This document shows positions 1 through 11,754 of a DNA stretch of 64,000 nucleotides, one piece after another. This DNA comes from Berberis thunbergii. Taxonomy: Eukaryota > Streptophyta > Magnoliopsida > Ranunculales > Berberidaceae. Position numbers and translations under genes: made by a program. The DNA lies in the NCBI GenBank assembly GCA_003290165.1, contig QNQO01010695.1:1-64000 (forward strand), written 5' to 3'. The notes beneath the pieces are model-generated. The model was not told where the DNA came from and did not search any database. It saw nothing but the letters and a program-made list of their open reading frames with translations. Position 1 is the first letter of the stretch. Each line of letters opens with the position of its first letter.

Positions 1-614
1 CGTCATGCCTCTTCGGTTGCTTACTTACAACAGTTTAACTTTGTCCTCAAGCATAAATCGGGAGTTCTCAATAAAGTAGCCGATGCTCTTAGTCGACGTT
101 CTATGCTCATAATGATTATGCAGACAAAAGTGTTGGGTTTCGATACTTTTTCTGAGTTATATTCAACTGACCCCTTCTTTTCACTTGTGCTTGAAGAAGT
201 TACTACAAGCCAATGATCATATTTCCAATTACATAAAGGTTTCTTGTTCAAAGGAACATCTTTGTGTATTCCTGACTGTAGCTTACGAGTCAAAATTGTG
301 TCTAATTTGCATAATGAGGGACACATGGGGAGGGACAAGACATTTCAACTCATTTCTCGAACATTCTATTGGCCTACTTTGAGGCGAGAGGTGGAGCGTT
401 TTGTTCGAAATTGTCGGGTGTGCCAAGTTTTTAAAGGGTACTGCAATGAATGCTGAACTTTATATGCCTCTTCCTATACCTGAGAAGCCATGGGTCGATG
501 TGAGTATGGACTTTGTTGTCGGACTTCCTCGTACTCAGTGAGGAGTAGATTCCATTATGGTTGTGGTGGATATATTTTCGAAGATGGCACATTTCATTGC
601 TTGTAAGAAGATGA
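1..614 (+). pseudogene. Chromovirus-like Ty3 pol remnant: RNase H end and integrase start
   Basis: Degenerate reading frames on the plus strand encode the end of an RNase H domain (ending in the ADALSRR motif near position 100) followed by the zinc-binding and early core domains of a Ty3-type integrase. The integrase HHCC finger is visible at about 300-440 (HNEGHMG, then CRVCQ), followed by [13 protein letters not shown] and a DIFSKMAHFI block near 490-600. There is an in-frame stop around 540 and frame changes, so it is not functional. The frame stops at 614 because another retrotransposon is inserted there; the same integrase resumes at 8260. The 5' part of the element lies outside the window. 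Confidence 0.85.
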
Positions 615-2230
615 TGCGTTATTTTAGTAGCACACAACTTAATACACTGCTTTGTGATTATATTATAGAATAAGTAGGGATCATTCTAGACCGAAGATTA
701 GAGGGCTTGTCAATTAACACTAATAATAACTAAACAACAACTAACAACCTAATTAATTAAATAAAAGGGGATTGAATTTTCTAAATTAAACTATGAAAAT
801 AACTACGAAAATTACTATAAAGATAATAAATTAAAGGGATGACAAAAATGAGAAATTAGCTAAGGGTTTATCTCCACACACCAAACATATGCTTATAAAT
901 CAATCTTCAATAATCACTTGCTAACTTGTGAGAGACAATGCTCAAGACTAACTGTGACCGCACTGCATTAATCTTATTATTTTCCCACATTCGTTGAATT
1001 AAACTAAGCGTCGCTTTCAAGCTATTCTTATCATGCTATCTAAACAGGAACCGCAAGTTAGATAACAATCAAAGATCATTAAGTTTTGTGGAAAATATGA
1101 ACACTGACTAGGCAATTAGAAGTATGATCAACATCATGTTCTTACCTAGGTTTTTACTTGACCTTACCAACGTTCCTTGGTATTTACTACATGTGAGTAC
1201 AGAATCATAACAATTAGGTGAAACTCTCCTATACTCTAGCCCCAGATCCTAGCATGCTTACTAAGTTGGCCACCTTAACAAACATACAAAGAAAAGTTTT
1301 CTATAAAGCAGTTAAGCAAAACACAATCACTAATAGCAAGGAAGATTAAATTCTTTTAATTTATAAAGCACATGTTCGGGGCTTCAAATCCACCCCTAAC
1401 TAAGAGAAGTTTAGCTAGACATGTTAATTATGTTCAAACAATAATCCATAATCAAACTAAAATAAGTAAAAGAGTTAAGAGATGAAACAAAACACTATAG
1501 CCTATCCGTGGTGGTAGAGAGTGAAACTGGGGTGCAAATAGCGCAAAAGACATTCTTCTCCTTCCTTCTACGATTTTCTCATTCGTAGATATGCTTCACC
1601 TCTCTTCCTTCTCGATCTTTGGCTTTTGCTGTGAGATTGGATTTGCTAATGTGTTGTACGGAAGGGGCCGACAATCGGCTGAGAGCCAGCAGATGAAGAC
1701 GTTGGCGATGGGTTTAGGGTTTAATCGACGAGGTGCGAGAAGGTGATGGAGGCGATTGCGGATTGTGGATGAATAGTGGAAGAAATAGTGTTGGTGGCGT
1801 AAAATGATGGTTGCGAGGATGATTGTTTGTTGCGAGGAGGATTGATGGCTGTGAAGGACGGTGAAAGATGGGTGATGAGGTGACTGGCTTGCTTGTCGCG
1901 TTGCAAGCCGTAGGCATGGGAAGCCGTGGTGGATTAGGAGGCTATGGATGGGGATGCTATTGTTGGATTGATTTTCTCCAAAGCAAGGTATCATCCATTT
2001 TATAATTGTTTTGTTTCTTCTTTGCTTGGCCTTTCCTTTGCTTTGTTCTGATTTCTTTGTGCAACTGGTTGCCATTTGCTACACTTAGCTTCTATTATAG
2101 AAACTTGTAATATGGAAACCTACAAAACCCGAATAATAACAATTAGTACCATAATTAACAAGTAATGAGCTAAAATCATTATAGAAATAGTGGGTACTCA
2201 AAAAATAGCCTAAGTAGTGGGCCTCTATCA
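615..2230 (-). repeat. 3' LTR of Athila/Tat element A
   Basis: This 1.6 kb repeat matches 6679-8255 closely over its whole length, with scattered substitutions and small indels. In sense direction it starts next to a purine-rich tract (2231-2250) and ends in CGCA at 615. It includes a GC-richer stretch at 1600-1950 with long chance reading frames but no recognisable protein. The visible divergence between the two LTRs says the insertion is not recent. Confidence 0.88.
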
Positions 2231-2251
2231 AATATTTCCCCACACTTTATC
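2231..2251 (-). other. Polypurine tract of element A
   Basis: On the minus strand the bases just before the 3' LTR read AAAGTGTGGGGAAATATT, followed by TGATAGAGG at the LTR start. This is the expected place and composition for the plus-strand primer of reverse transcription. Confidence 0.6.
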
Positions 2252-4029
2252 TTCTTTGCTAGTCCTCTGACGCCAAATCTAAGAAACAAAAATAAAAAGA
2301 CTCAAATGACCTTCAATCTATACTTTCCAAGCATTTGATCTTAGACGATTTTCACTGATCAATCGAACATTGTAAAAATTCATTTTGTAAACACAACGAT
2401 TACAATCCACCATTAGTTCCAAAAATTAATACATGTTCATAGCAATGATTAAAAGATTCACAATTAAATCAATCCAAGTGACTTTGAAACCTCAAGCGGT
2501 GTCAAGAAGAATTAACCCAAAAATCTCATTGAATGCACTCTTTTCTTTTTCACTTGATTGTTTCGGTAAACCACTCCTTCCTATTCTAGTTATATGTGAG
2601 AGGATTTGATAGTAAAAGGGAACACAAATAGCTCTCATATGGATATAAACAAGAAAGAATGACATTTTTTATAAGATTATATAATGCTCATGGAATGAAT
2701 GCTTACTATTGAATGCAAGAACTGGGGACCCCATATGCTCATAACATCATTCGAATCTCCACATCGTGACATTGCAAGAAACAACTCAATGAAACATGTC
2801 TTTAATTTAGGTTGTACATGGGCTAGGGAGCAAGGGAAGAGAAAGAACGGATACTGAAATTTTCAAAAAAGCTTTGAAAGAAAATAGTGAAGCAGTGCTA
2901 TAAGATTAGAGCATAGCAAAGAATCCATATTGGTTCAAGACAAAAAGTGAGAAAAATGGACGTCGGTGGCCCATTGATAACTGAAGAGCTTTCAACCAAT
3001 GTAATTTTTGTATCTACTGAAAAGAATGAAACTATCTGCTATGGTACTGTAATACTGAATGGATATTGATAGGACTTGTATCCCTTTTGTAACTTTTTTT
3101 TTGTACCATTTTTTTGTTTTTTTACAACTCTTTCTTTTTGAAACTATCTACCATTAAGGTTCTCCCCCACACTTGTTTTTCAACATACCTTGAACCACAA
3201 TAAACTATCTGCAAATCAAATTATGTTCCACTCTTTTTATTAAGTTAGGGATAGAAAATGGGGGTAATGAAACAAAGGCTTAATAACAGGCTCAATGGGG
3301 TTAACCTAAAGGAAATATATTATGGATCAGGCTTATTAGGGCAATGGTGGAAACTAGGTGTCTTTATCATGTCAAGCATGTCATGTAATTCAATATGATG
3401 TTTTGAACGAAATTAATACAAGTTCTAGTGTTTAATTCTTAATTTTGAAAGCAATCCAAGTAGCAACCAAAACAAACAAAATTGAGATCATGCAATGAAT
3501 TATTATTGACAATAAATAAAAAGATGACCTAATTAAAAACTCTCAAAATCAAAGGAACAATAGGCTCAAAACTCACATATGGGTTATAATGCGTTAAATT
3601 CAACTAAGCATGCTATGAGTACAAATTACTAAGTTGATTACATGTGAATTTGCATATGATAACTATAAATAAGCATTAAGAAAATAATTATATTAGATCT
3701 TAAATCATGTTTATAAATCACCTTAAAGTCATGTAATTAAAAACGAAAATAAAACAACGTTTTGTCCCCCCCTACACTTAAACCTAACACTGTCCTCAAT
3801 GTTAATTAGATTATGGCACATGCAATGAAAGATTTAAAAGCAGAAAAACAAACTACTAACAAACAAAAACAAAAATAACGAAAAGAAATAAAGGGATAAA
3901 GAAAACAAATCTGATTGGGTTGCCTCCCAATAAGCGCTTGTTTTAATGTCGTGCAGCCTGACAGTATCTCCAATTAATCCTCAGAATAAGTGGGAACATG
4001 GAGTGATACGTCCTCCACGTCATGCTCCA
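2252..4029 (-). other. Non-coding 3' region of element A, with conserved motifs
   Basis: No protein is recognisable here. Two blocks typical of the 3' region of Athila/Tat elements are visible on the minus strand. One (3915-3962) reads GTCAGGCTGCACGAC, then AAGCGCTTATTGGGAGGCA. The other (3761-3803) contains TTGAGGACAGTG and then TAAGTGTAGGGGGGG. Both recur in element C near 63481 and 63831, which supports the assignment. The rest is AT-rich and unremarkable. Confidence 0.7.
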
Positions 4030-4314
4030 CAAATGACTCATAATAGGGCTTAAGTTGATGATGTTTCACTTTAAACTCCTTCCCGGTTGTGACACTCTTA
4101 ATCTGTATAACACCATGGGAAAAAAACCATTAGTAACAATAAAAAGACCAACCCATTCGGAACGTAACTTACCAGTTCTAAGATATGATTGAAAAAGTAA
4201 GATTTTCATTCCAATGACAAAAGTATTTCCATGGATCATCTGATCATGAAAAACTATGGCGTTCTCCTTATAATTGCTTTTACTATCATAAGCCTCATCC
4301 TGAATCTTTTCAAA
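4030..4314 (-). pseudogene. Integrase C-terminal remnant of element A
   Basis: Translation on the minus strand gives a broken version of the integrase C-terminal barrel of Athila/Tat elements: KENAIVFHDQM, then KILLFQSYLRTGKLRSEW followed by VGLF. The upstream integrase core and all of RT/RNase H are absent, because this block lies directly beside the protease remnant. It marks the 3' side of a deletion of roughly the whole pol centre. Confidence 0.65.
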
Positions 4315-6559
4315 TCATTCAACTGAAATTTCTTTTGATTTTTTTGTGTCATAGGGAACTCCATTGCTCTCATATTCAACGGCAGTAGTGATGTTGGTCT
4401 CAAGTTCATCCTCATTTATGAGGTCTGACAATTTCTGGGCCAAATTGTCATTCACATTAATAGAAAAACAAGAATGATTTTTAACAGGATATCTCGTGGC
4501 TTCAAAGATGTTGAAGCCAATCACATCACCATCAAATTCCATGGTCAGTTTCCCCGCATGTACATCAATATTTGTCTTCGCAGTTTTCATGAAGGGTGCC
4601 CTAAAAGAAGAGGCAAAGGTGCTGAAAATTCCGAATTTTCCATCTCAAACACATAGAAATCTGCTGGGAAAATCAAATGGTTAACCTGCACCAACACATC
4701 TTCCAACAAACCTAGAGGATATGGATTAGAACGGTCAGCCAATTGAATAATAACACCATCATTTTTAACTTCCCGAGATTCATAGATTGATAAATAGAAT
4801 ACGACATAACATTAATTGAAGCCAACCTAAGTCTAACATTGCATTTTCAATTTTAGTATTACCGATAACACAAGGATAGTGAAACTACCTGGATCCTTAC
4901 ACTTTGGTGGCAATTTCCTTTGAAGAACTACGAAAACATTCTCACTCACCTTAACTACTTCTCCGTCTCGAAAGACGTCTCTTTGTTGTGAAAAGCATCT
5001 TCAAAAATTTTGCATACTTAGGCACTTGCTTAATAGTATCAAGAAGCGGAATATTGGACCTGGAATTTTAGAAGGTTTTCAAAATTTCCTTATCTTGTTC
5101 ATCTCCCTAGATTTGGCAAACCTACCTGGAAAGGCACAAAAAGTGGAACAAGATTAGCAGAAACTGAATTTGGAATGCTCACCTTCTTACCTTGGAGTTC
5201 TGGTGTTTCAATGATGGCTGGAGAATCCTTATGTAACTCAGTTTCCCTATTTGACTATGTTTAGGGACTATTGGCTCATTCTCAATTTTCCTACCACTTC
5301 TCAATGTAATTGCTTTTGCAGTTTCAAACCTGCCCTTCAGATTTGGAGTGGTAGAACTAGGAAGTTTCCTTGCTCGCGAATTTGTCCAATAAACTCAGCT
5401 ATTTGTCCATATGTAGCTTCAAATCTGCTATATCTTTTACTGGATTCTGCTGAGAAATAGTTAATGATTTCAGAATCTCATCATATTAAGCCGCATACCT
5501 GAATTGTGCTGAGGTGGTTCAGGTGGTCCTAGAAATAAACCAGGGGGTGGCCAATTCTAAGTCTGTTGTTGAGGTTGTTCTGAATTTCTCCATCCAAAAC
5601 TTGGGTGATTTCTCCAACCTTCATTGTATGTGTTCGAATAAGGATTATTCCTATAGTGATGTTACCCTTGAAAACCTACTGCATTGACATTCTCCCAACC
5701 GCGATTCCTCAATCAGTTGAGGACATTGATCAGATGGATATCCTTGCTTTGTACACACGCCAAAAACTTGTGCAACTCCTAGCATATTCGGATTCCCTAG
5801 GGCCTGAATCACAAGTGAGGTAAGATTAGCCATTTGAGCTTCCAAACTAGAATTAGTACTTACCTCATTGACTTGCGTGACGGCTCTCCAATTCCTTCAT
5901 ACTGTTGGGCATTTAAAGCTCGATTTGCAATCAAAGTCTTTGCTGCTACTTGGAGTTTTATCAACCAAAGATCTCCTACCACTACATCTAACATCTGTCG
6001 CTCAAAGGAAGCAATCCCTCATAAAAGTATTGAATCAGGCGCTCCTTCTTCATCTAATGTTGCAGGCATGATGCTATGAGAGTTTTGAAGCACTCATAGT
6101 AAGCAAGATATGATTCTCCCTGGACCTTGTTGTATGCCACTGATTTTCTTCCTTAATAAGATAATTTTGGAAGTTGGGAAGAATTTATCTAGAAACACCT
6201 TTTTCATGCTCTCCCAAGAATATATTGTTCCGAAAGGAAGTTCGTAGAGCCAATCCTTAGCCCTATCAGCCAGAGAAAAGGGGAATGCTTTCTACTTTAG
6301 GATGTTTTTCATCCACATTTATTGGCGTCATACTGAAGCATATAACTTCAAATTCCTTTAAATGTTTAATTAGATCCTCCATAGAAAGACCATGATACTT
6401 CGGAATATGATGAAGTAGGCTAAATTTCAGCTTGAATGACTCAATTTTGCCCTGCGCGGCTAATGGATACTGAATGCACAAGGGTGCGACATTGTCCAAG
6501 GTGGATGTTGAAAGTTCTTTAATAGATTTATTATCTCCCATGTAACTTCTATTGCTCAT
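4315..6559 (-). pseudogene. gag-protease pseudogene of element A
   Basis: Gag starts at the ATG at 6557-6559, about 90 bases from the primer site. Recognisable pieces in order: a capsid-like segment (YHGLSMEDLIKHLKEFEVIC, 6266-6450), a cysteine-containing segment (VCTKQGYPSDQCPQL, about 5700-5770), a Tat/Athila-style linker (YNEGWRNHPSFGWRN, about 5590), a TLRSGRKIENE block near 5300, and the end of an aspartic protease (IDVHAGKLTMEFDGDVIGFN, 4500-4570). Stops and frame changes occur throughout, so no full-length protein can be made. The family match is by eye from conserved motifs. Confidence 0.75.
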
Positions 6560-6651
6560 GAACTGGTACCTGATATAAAAAAAGAAAGAAGAAAAAAGTC
6601 AATAAAAAAATTATATACATAAAAACTAATTAAATAATCAACAACTTTTCT

Positions 6652-6670
6652 AATCCCTGCAACGATGCCA
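6652..6670 (-). other. Primer binding site (tRNA-Asp type) of element A
   Basis: The minus strand reads TGGCATCGTTGCAGGGAT eight bases inside the 5' LTR. It resembles the complement of the 3' end of plant tRNA-Asp used by Athila/Tat elements, with two or three mismatches from decay. It fixes the element orientation. Confidence 0.75.
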
Positions 6671-6678
6671 AAAATTGT

Positions 6679-8255
6679 TGCGCTATTTTAGTAGCACACA
6701 ACTTAATACCCTGCTTTGTGATTATATTATAGAATAAGTAGGCATCGTCTAGACTAAGGATTAGAGGGTTTGTCAATTAACACTAATAATAATTAAACGA
6801 CAACTAACAACCTAATTAATTAAATAAAAAGGGGTTGCATTTTCTAAATTAAACTATGAAAATAACTACGAAAATTACTGTAAAGATAATAAACTAAAGG
6901 TATGGAAAAAATGAGAAATTAGCTAAGGGTTTATCTCCACACACCAAACATATGCTTATAAATCAATCTTCAATAATCACTTGCTAACTTGTGAGAGACA
7001 ATGCTCAAGAATAACCGTGACCACACTGCATTAATCTTATTATTTTCCTACGTTCGTTGAATTAAACTAAGCGTCACTTTCAAACTATTCTTATCATGCT
7101 ATCTAAATAGGAATCGCAAGTTAGATAACAATCAAAGATCATTAAGTTTTGTGGAAAATATGAACACTGACTAGGCAATTACAAGTATGATCAACATCTT
7201 GTTCTTACCTAGGTTTTTACTTAATCTTAACAACATTCCTTGGTATTTACTACTTGTGAGTACAGAATCATAACAATTAGGTGAAACTCTCCTATACTCT
7301 AGCCCCAGATACTAGCATGTTTACTAAGTTAGCCACCTTAACAAACATACAAAGAAAAGTTTTCTATAAAGCAGTTAAGCAAAACACAATCACTAATAGC
7401 AAGGAAGATTAAATTAATTTAATTTATAAAACACATGTTCGAGGGCTTCGAATCCACCCCTAACTAAGAGAAGTTTAACTAGACATATTAATTATGTTCA
7501 AACAGTAATCCATAATCAAACTAAAATAAGTAAAAGAGTTAAGAGATGAAACAATACACTATAGCCTAATTTGTGGTGGTAGAGAGTGGAAGCTGGGGTG
7601 CAATAGTGCAAAGACACTCTTTTTTTCCTTCTACAATTTGCTCCTTCACGATCTGCTTCACCTCTCTTCCTTCTCGATCTCTGCTTTTGTTGTGAGATTG
7701 GACTGCGAATGTGTGGCGATGATCGGCTGAGAGAGAGATGAAGACAATGGCGATGGGTTTAGGGTTTATCGACAATGGTGCGAGAAGGTGATGGAGGCGA
7801 TTGTTGGATTGCGATGAATAGTAGAAGAGATGGATGTTGGTGGTGTAACTGATGTTGCGAGGATGATTGCTGTTGTGAGGATGATGATGAGGCTGTGGTT
7901 TGCTGCGGTTGTGGATGAGAACGGTGATGATGGGTGACGGCTTGTTGTGGTTGAAGCGTAAGCAATGGAAGCTGTGGATGGATTAGGAGGCTATGGATGG
8001 GGATGCTATTGCTGGATTGATTTTCTCCAAAGCAAAGTATCTTCCATTTTATAATTGTTTTGTTTCCTTCTTTGTTTGGTTTTCTTGTTTGTGTGGTTCC
8101 TTGTGCAACTGGTTGCCAATTTGCTACACTTAGCTTCTATTTTAGAATCTTGTAATTGGAAACCTATAAAAACACGTAAATAGCAATTAGTACCGTAATT
8201 AACAAGTAATAGCTAAAATATATATATAGAAATATGGTACTAAAATAGCCTAATT
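6679..8255 (-). repeat. 5' LTR of Athila/Tat element A
   Basis: Direct repeat partner of 615-2230. In sense direction it begins at 8255, next to the ATGA target duplication, and ends in CGCA at 6679, followed by the primer site. Compared with the 3' LTR its outer end lacks about ten bases, so the terminal TG is lost. The GC-richer block at 7570-7980 has no recognisable product. Confidence 0.87.
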
Positions 8256-8259
8256 ATGA

Positions 8260-9044
8260 CCACCGATGCTGTTAACTTTGCCCAAATGTATTTTCGAGAG
8301 GTCTATCATTTACATGGCCTTTCATTATCTATTGTGTCTGATTGAGATTCTAAGTTTCTTGGTCATTTTTGGCGATGTCTTTGGAGGTTAGTGCATACAA
8401 AACTTGATTTCAGTAGTGCTTATCATCCTTAGACAGATGGTCAAACGGAGGTAGTTAATCGTTCTCTTGGCAATTAGTTGCGTTGCTTGGTTGAAGATAA
8501 TGTGAAGACATGGGATCGAGAACTATTCCAAGTTGAATTCACTTACAATAGTTCTGTTAATCGGAGTACGGGTAACAATCCATTTATTATTGTGTACAGT
8601 TATCAACCACGAGCTCCAGTAGAACTAGCTCTTATTCTGGATATGAAGCGTGTTCATACGAAAGCAGAAGATTTAGTGAATAATTTGCAGCAAATTAATC
8701 AACAGACACGTGCAAAGTTATTGGAGTCTGCAGCTCATTATAAGTCCATAGCTGATCAAAATCGACTTGTGATGGAATTTGAGAAAGGAGATTTAGTGTG
8801 GGCTGTTTTTACCAAGAATCGTTTTTCAGTGGGTGAGTATAATAAGCTTTCTGCTAGGAAGATTGGAGCTTTGGAGATCATTGAAAAAATCAATCCCAAT
8901 GCTTATCGTCTCAAGTTTCCTAGTCACATCAAAACCCATGACGTGTTCAATGTCAAGCACCTCATTCCATATACAGATGATTCTAGCTGTTCTGAATATT
9001 CAAATTCGAGGGCGAATTCACTTCACCCGGGGAGGATGATGTAG
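8260..9044 (+). pseudogene. Chromovirus-like integrase, second half
   Basis: Continuation of the integrase broken at 614. Visible parts: TDAVNFAQMYFREVYHLHGL, the core region with SAYHP then TDGQTEVVNRSLG (8425-8470), then a long open frame (8478-9044) with EFTYNSSVNRSTG and a C-terminal domain ending KIGALEIIEKINPNAYRLKF, then THDVFNVKHLIPY. Stops before 8478 show decay, although the last 188 codons are open. The tail with HPGRMM just before the LTR is typical of chromovirus-type elements; a clear chromodomain was not recognised. Element A separates the two halves. Confidence 0.85.
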
Positions 9045-9442
9045 AGAGGGTTTATAGGATTCCTAATTTTCTCTCAAAGTTATTTACTAAATAACTTATT
9101 TGTAGTATTTCAATTTAATTAGGAGTCTTTTTAGTTTCCTTTTAGGATTAGACTTTATTTTTTCTTTTAGGAATAGACTGCTTGTTATTCAAGTTATTTG
9201 AGCACTATAAGTAGAGTTATTCCTCAATATTGTAGGTAAACTTTTGATAATTAATAAACTTGGTATATTTTCTATGAGGATATTATTGTGTTCTTTTTTT
9301 CCTACTTTTCGAATTATTGGTGCGCCAATCAACGAATTGTATAACCCTTATTTCCGGATTATTGGTGAGCCAATCAACGGATTCAAGCCTATCATTTAAT
9401 TTTTTTTCTCATCTTTCTTTTTCTCATTTCCACGCTGCATCA
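9037..9442 (+). repeat. Probable 3' LTR of the chromovirus-like element
   Basis: Directly after the integrase stop and a purine-rich CGGGGAGGATGATG, a sequence of about 400 bp starts TGATGTAGAG and ends GCTGCATCA. It contains a promoter-like TATAAGTAG (about 9206) and AATAAACTTGG (about 9252) as expected for an LTR. It ends with two short similar blocks carrying TTATTGGTG. The matching 5' LTR is outside the window, so the boundaries are inferred. Confidence 0.6.
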
Positions 9443-10991
9443 CTTAACAATACAAAAAAATAAACAAATGAATATCAACAAAAAAATAGAAAATGACCAT
9501 TGGCAAATAAATGTATGAATATGAATTTTACACACATACAAAGAAAACCCCTTCTTGATCCACAATCAACAACCAACATCCAAAATTTGATAAAGCCTAG
9601 AACATTACCAACATCCACATATTACCAATGTTCTTATTTTTGGTTTTTTCATGTTGAATTGGCAGGGAATGATCTGACTTAACAATACAAACAAACATAT
9701 GAAAATCAACCCAAAAAACCATTGTGTGTTGAGGAACCTCAACATGGATTGATTCGATTTCTTGCAACGGTATTTATACAAACAAAGAGAATGAGAGAAT
9801 AATACTTGAGAGAGTGATTCAATTTCTACGAAGGAAGAAGGCTTGGGTTAGACGATGAGAAGGCTTCGTTCACCCAAGAAGTTGAAGGATGATGTGAAGA
9901 AAAAAGGCTTGGGTGAGACGATCTCTGCGAAAGAAGAAGGCTTGGGTAAGATAATATTGTGGAATGAAAATAGGCTTGGATGAGAAGGCTTCGTTCATTC
10001 TCTACGCATTGAAGCCCTAGAATGTATTTGGGGGTATTAGGGGAGAACAAGAACTTGTGTTTGGTTGTAAGTTTATTCCCACACCCATAAAGCCAATTTT
10101 AATGCCACCTCAGGAATCACGTGCAGAACAACACGTACAAGGCAGCGTAGGACTATAGCCCAACCAAAGTACTTTGTTACAAACAAAATTTTACTAATGA
10201 TTTTCACTAAAATAAGACGACTCCATATGAATAATTAGAATTAGAATTACAAATATTCTTTTCTCCAAATTATAGTGGATTTATTGAAATGTCATTTGCA
10301 AATGAAAATTATAACTTAAAGACACAAAAGCGCGCATGTGCTCGTGCATGCTCACACACACACGAATATGTTTATGCATAAGTACATTTGACATATGCCC
10401 TTATGATTTATTGATATTCATAAAATGAGGATTCAGTAACAAGATTGTGGGGCAGTAACTCTTTCGTTTATTACTCCTTACCATTTTCTTAAAGATTGAG
10501 CAAAAGGCATCCAATTTTGATTTACCCATGGCTCGTGGCTTCTATAAAGGAGTACGGATCCTATAAATCCAATATTATGTTGCAAATGATAAAGTTATTT
10601 TCTATAGTGTTGGGAAGCCTTTTTCTTATCGTTCTTTCTATCTTTAAGTTTGATATCTACAAACTTTCGTGATAATTATTTCCCCCAGATGTGTTTATCT
10701 ATGCAATGAAAAATTCCAAAATCATGAAATTAGGGTAAAGTCTCTAAACGATGAACCAATTATTTATTTCTTGATATTCCACTGTCAAAGATCTAACTAT
10801 TTTACTTATTTAGGAAATGAAGGGATCGGAAAAATAGACATCAAAACATAGTTTAACAGACATAGCACAAAATAAACATGTGAGATTTTTCTTTCAACTT
10901 TCATTTCATTTTCTCTAGTTTTTTTTTCTCCATAAACCAATTATAAAGATGTAGTAAATTGGTTAATGTTAATTTACCTTCTTTCTATATG
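9443..10991. other. Unassigned spacer with short repeats
   Basis: No protein with recognisable similarity is seen. At 9830-10000 the block GAAGGCTTGGGT recurs four times at irregular spacing. At 10095-10150 there is a GC-richer piece with CACGTGCAG and ACACGTACAAGG that might be a transposon end, but no partner was found. A short dinucleotide tract of CA type lies at 10358-10366. The rest is AT-rich. Confidence 0.5.
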
Positions 10992-10996
10992 ACTTT

Positions 10997-11705
10997 TGTT
11001 GGGTTCCATGGGTATTATCCATCCAATTAGGGTGGATCAGTCTTTGTGGTTCTCACATGAGTGAGATGAATATAAAAGGTGAGGAGCAATTAGGGCTGCT
11101 TGGTGTGTGAAGAGAAAACAACTTGCATGTGGTTGTGTGTGCGACTGTGAGTGTGTGGTCAGTCAAAGGTATACCTCCATTGAGAGAGAAGAAAAAAGGG
11201 TTGATTTAGGGTTTGTTTGGTGAGTCACAAAGTGTGTATTGGTGTTGTTTGTTTTGGTGAATTCTCTCATTGCTTGGGAGGGTGATTGAAGCTCTTGAGA
11301 TAACCCTTGTATTGCTCATTGTATTCCTCAAGCCTTGGGCAAAAGGCTTGAGAAGAACATTGTATTTCTTTGATTGACTAGTGGATTGATTGGATTTGCC
11401 CGGTGGTTTTTTTTTTCTTTGAAAAGCAAGCGTGGGGGTTTATATGGGCTCCCCAGACCACTGAAAATAGAAGGAAGACAAATTAAATCTCAGTTACATT
11501 CGTGTGTATTTTCTACCTCTAGCATCATAAAAAACCCTGTGGTTTTTTACCATTCACCTTGAAAGGTTTTCTACGTATATCTTGGTGTCCTTTATTTGTC
11601 CTTGTATTGATTATTTGCTTGCATTGAATATTGGTTTGGCGATATTAGTTTATCCTTCCATTGATAGAATTTTCTTTGTAGTTGTTTGCTATGTTTTTCC
11701 CAATA
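10997..11705 (+). repeat. 5' LTR of the copia element
   Basis: Matches 17034-17619 apart from one extra segment (about 11413-11548). It includes a TATAAAAGG promoter element near 11072, in the position expected for the start of the R region. Its end, CCCAATA, is followed three bases later by the primer binding site. Confidence 0.9.
11413..11548 (-). mobile_element. Small insertion in the 5' LTR with duplicated flanks
   Basis: About 135 bp are present here and absent from the 3' LTR. The segment is bounded by a direct repeat of about 14 bases (CCCGGTGGTTTTTT at 11399 and CCCTGTGGTTTTTT at 11535); the 3' LTR has one copy. Read on the minus strand, the inserted piece ends in an A-rich run just before the duplication, as a retroposed RNA would. 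No source RNA is recognised. The alternative is loss of this segment from the other LTR by recombination between the short repeats. Confidence 0.5.
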
Positions 11706-11708
11706 AAG

Positions 11709-11720
11709 TGGTATCAGAGC
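11709..11720 (+). other. Primer binding site, initiator Met tRNA
   Basis: TGGTATCAGAGC, the standard complement of plant initiator methionine tRNA, lies three bases after the LTR. Confidence 0.93.
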
Positions 11721-11754
11721 AAATGTGGGGGAGATTCTTAGTGTGTGGGATTGA

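Larger units (their letters stand above)
615..8255 (-). mobile_element. Athila/Tat-type Ty3 retrotransposon A, internally deleted
   Basis: Two direct repeats of about 1.6 kb (615-2230 and 6679-8255) enclose 4.4 kb of internal sequence read on the minus strand. The order in sense direction is LTR, tRNA-Asp-type primer site, gag, protease, a short piece of integrase C-terminus, a long non-coding 3' region, polypurine tract, LTR. Reverse transcriptase, RNase H and the integrase core are missing, so the element is non-autonomous. It sits in the integrase of a chromovirus-like element. ATGA occurs on both sides (611-614 and 8256-8259), and removing the insertion restores the integrase reading frame across the junction. 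All coding parts carry stops and frameshifts. Family assignment rests on the gag and protease motifs and the primer site. Confidence 0.88.

Noticed and set aside
1596..2075. 159-codon minus-strand frame in the LTR of element A
   Set aside because: It lies entirely in LTR sequence, is broken in the other LTR copy (7566-7965) and has a low-complexity His/Pro/Ser composition, so it is chance in GC-richer sequence.
10358..10366. Microsatellite-like CA run as an informative repeat
   Set aside because: Only four to five units long, within normal expectation for AT-rich plant DNA.
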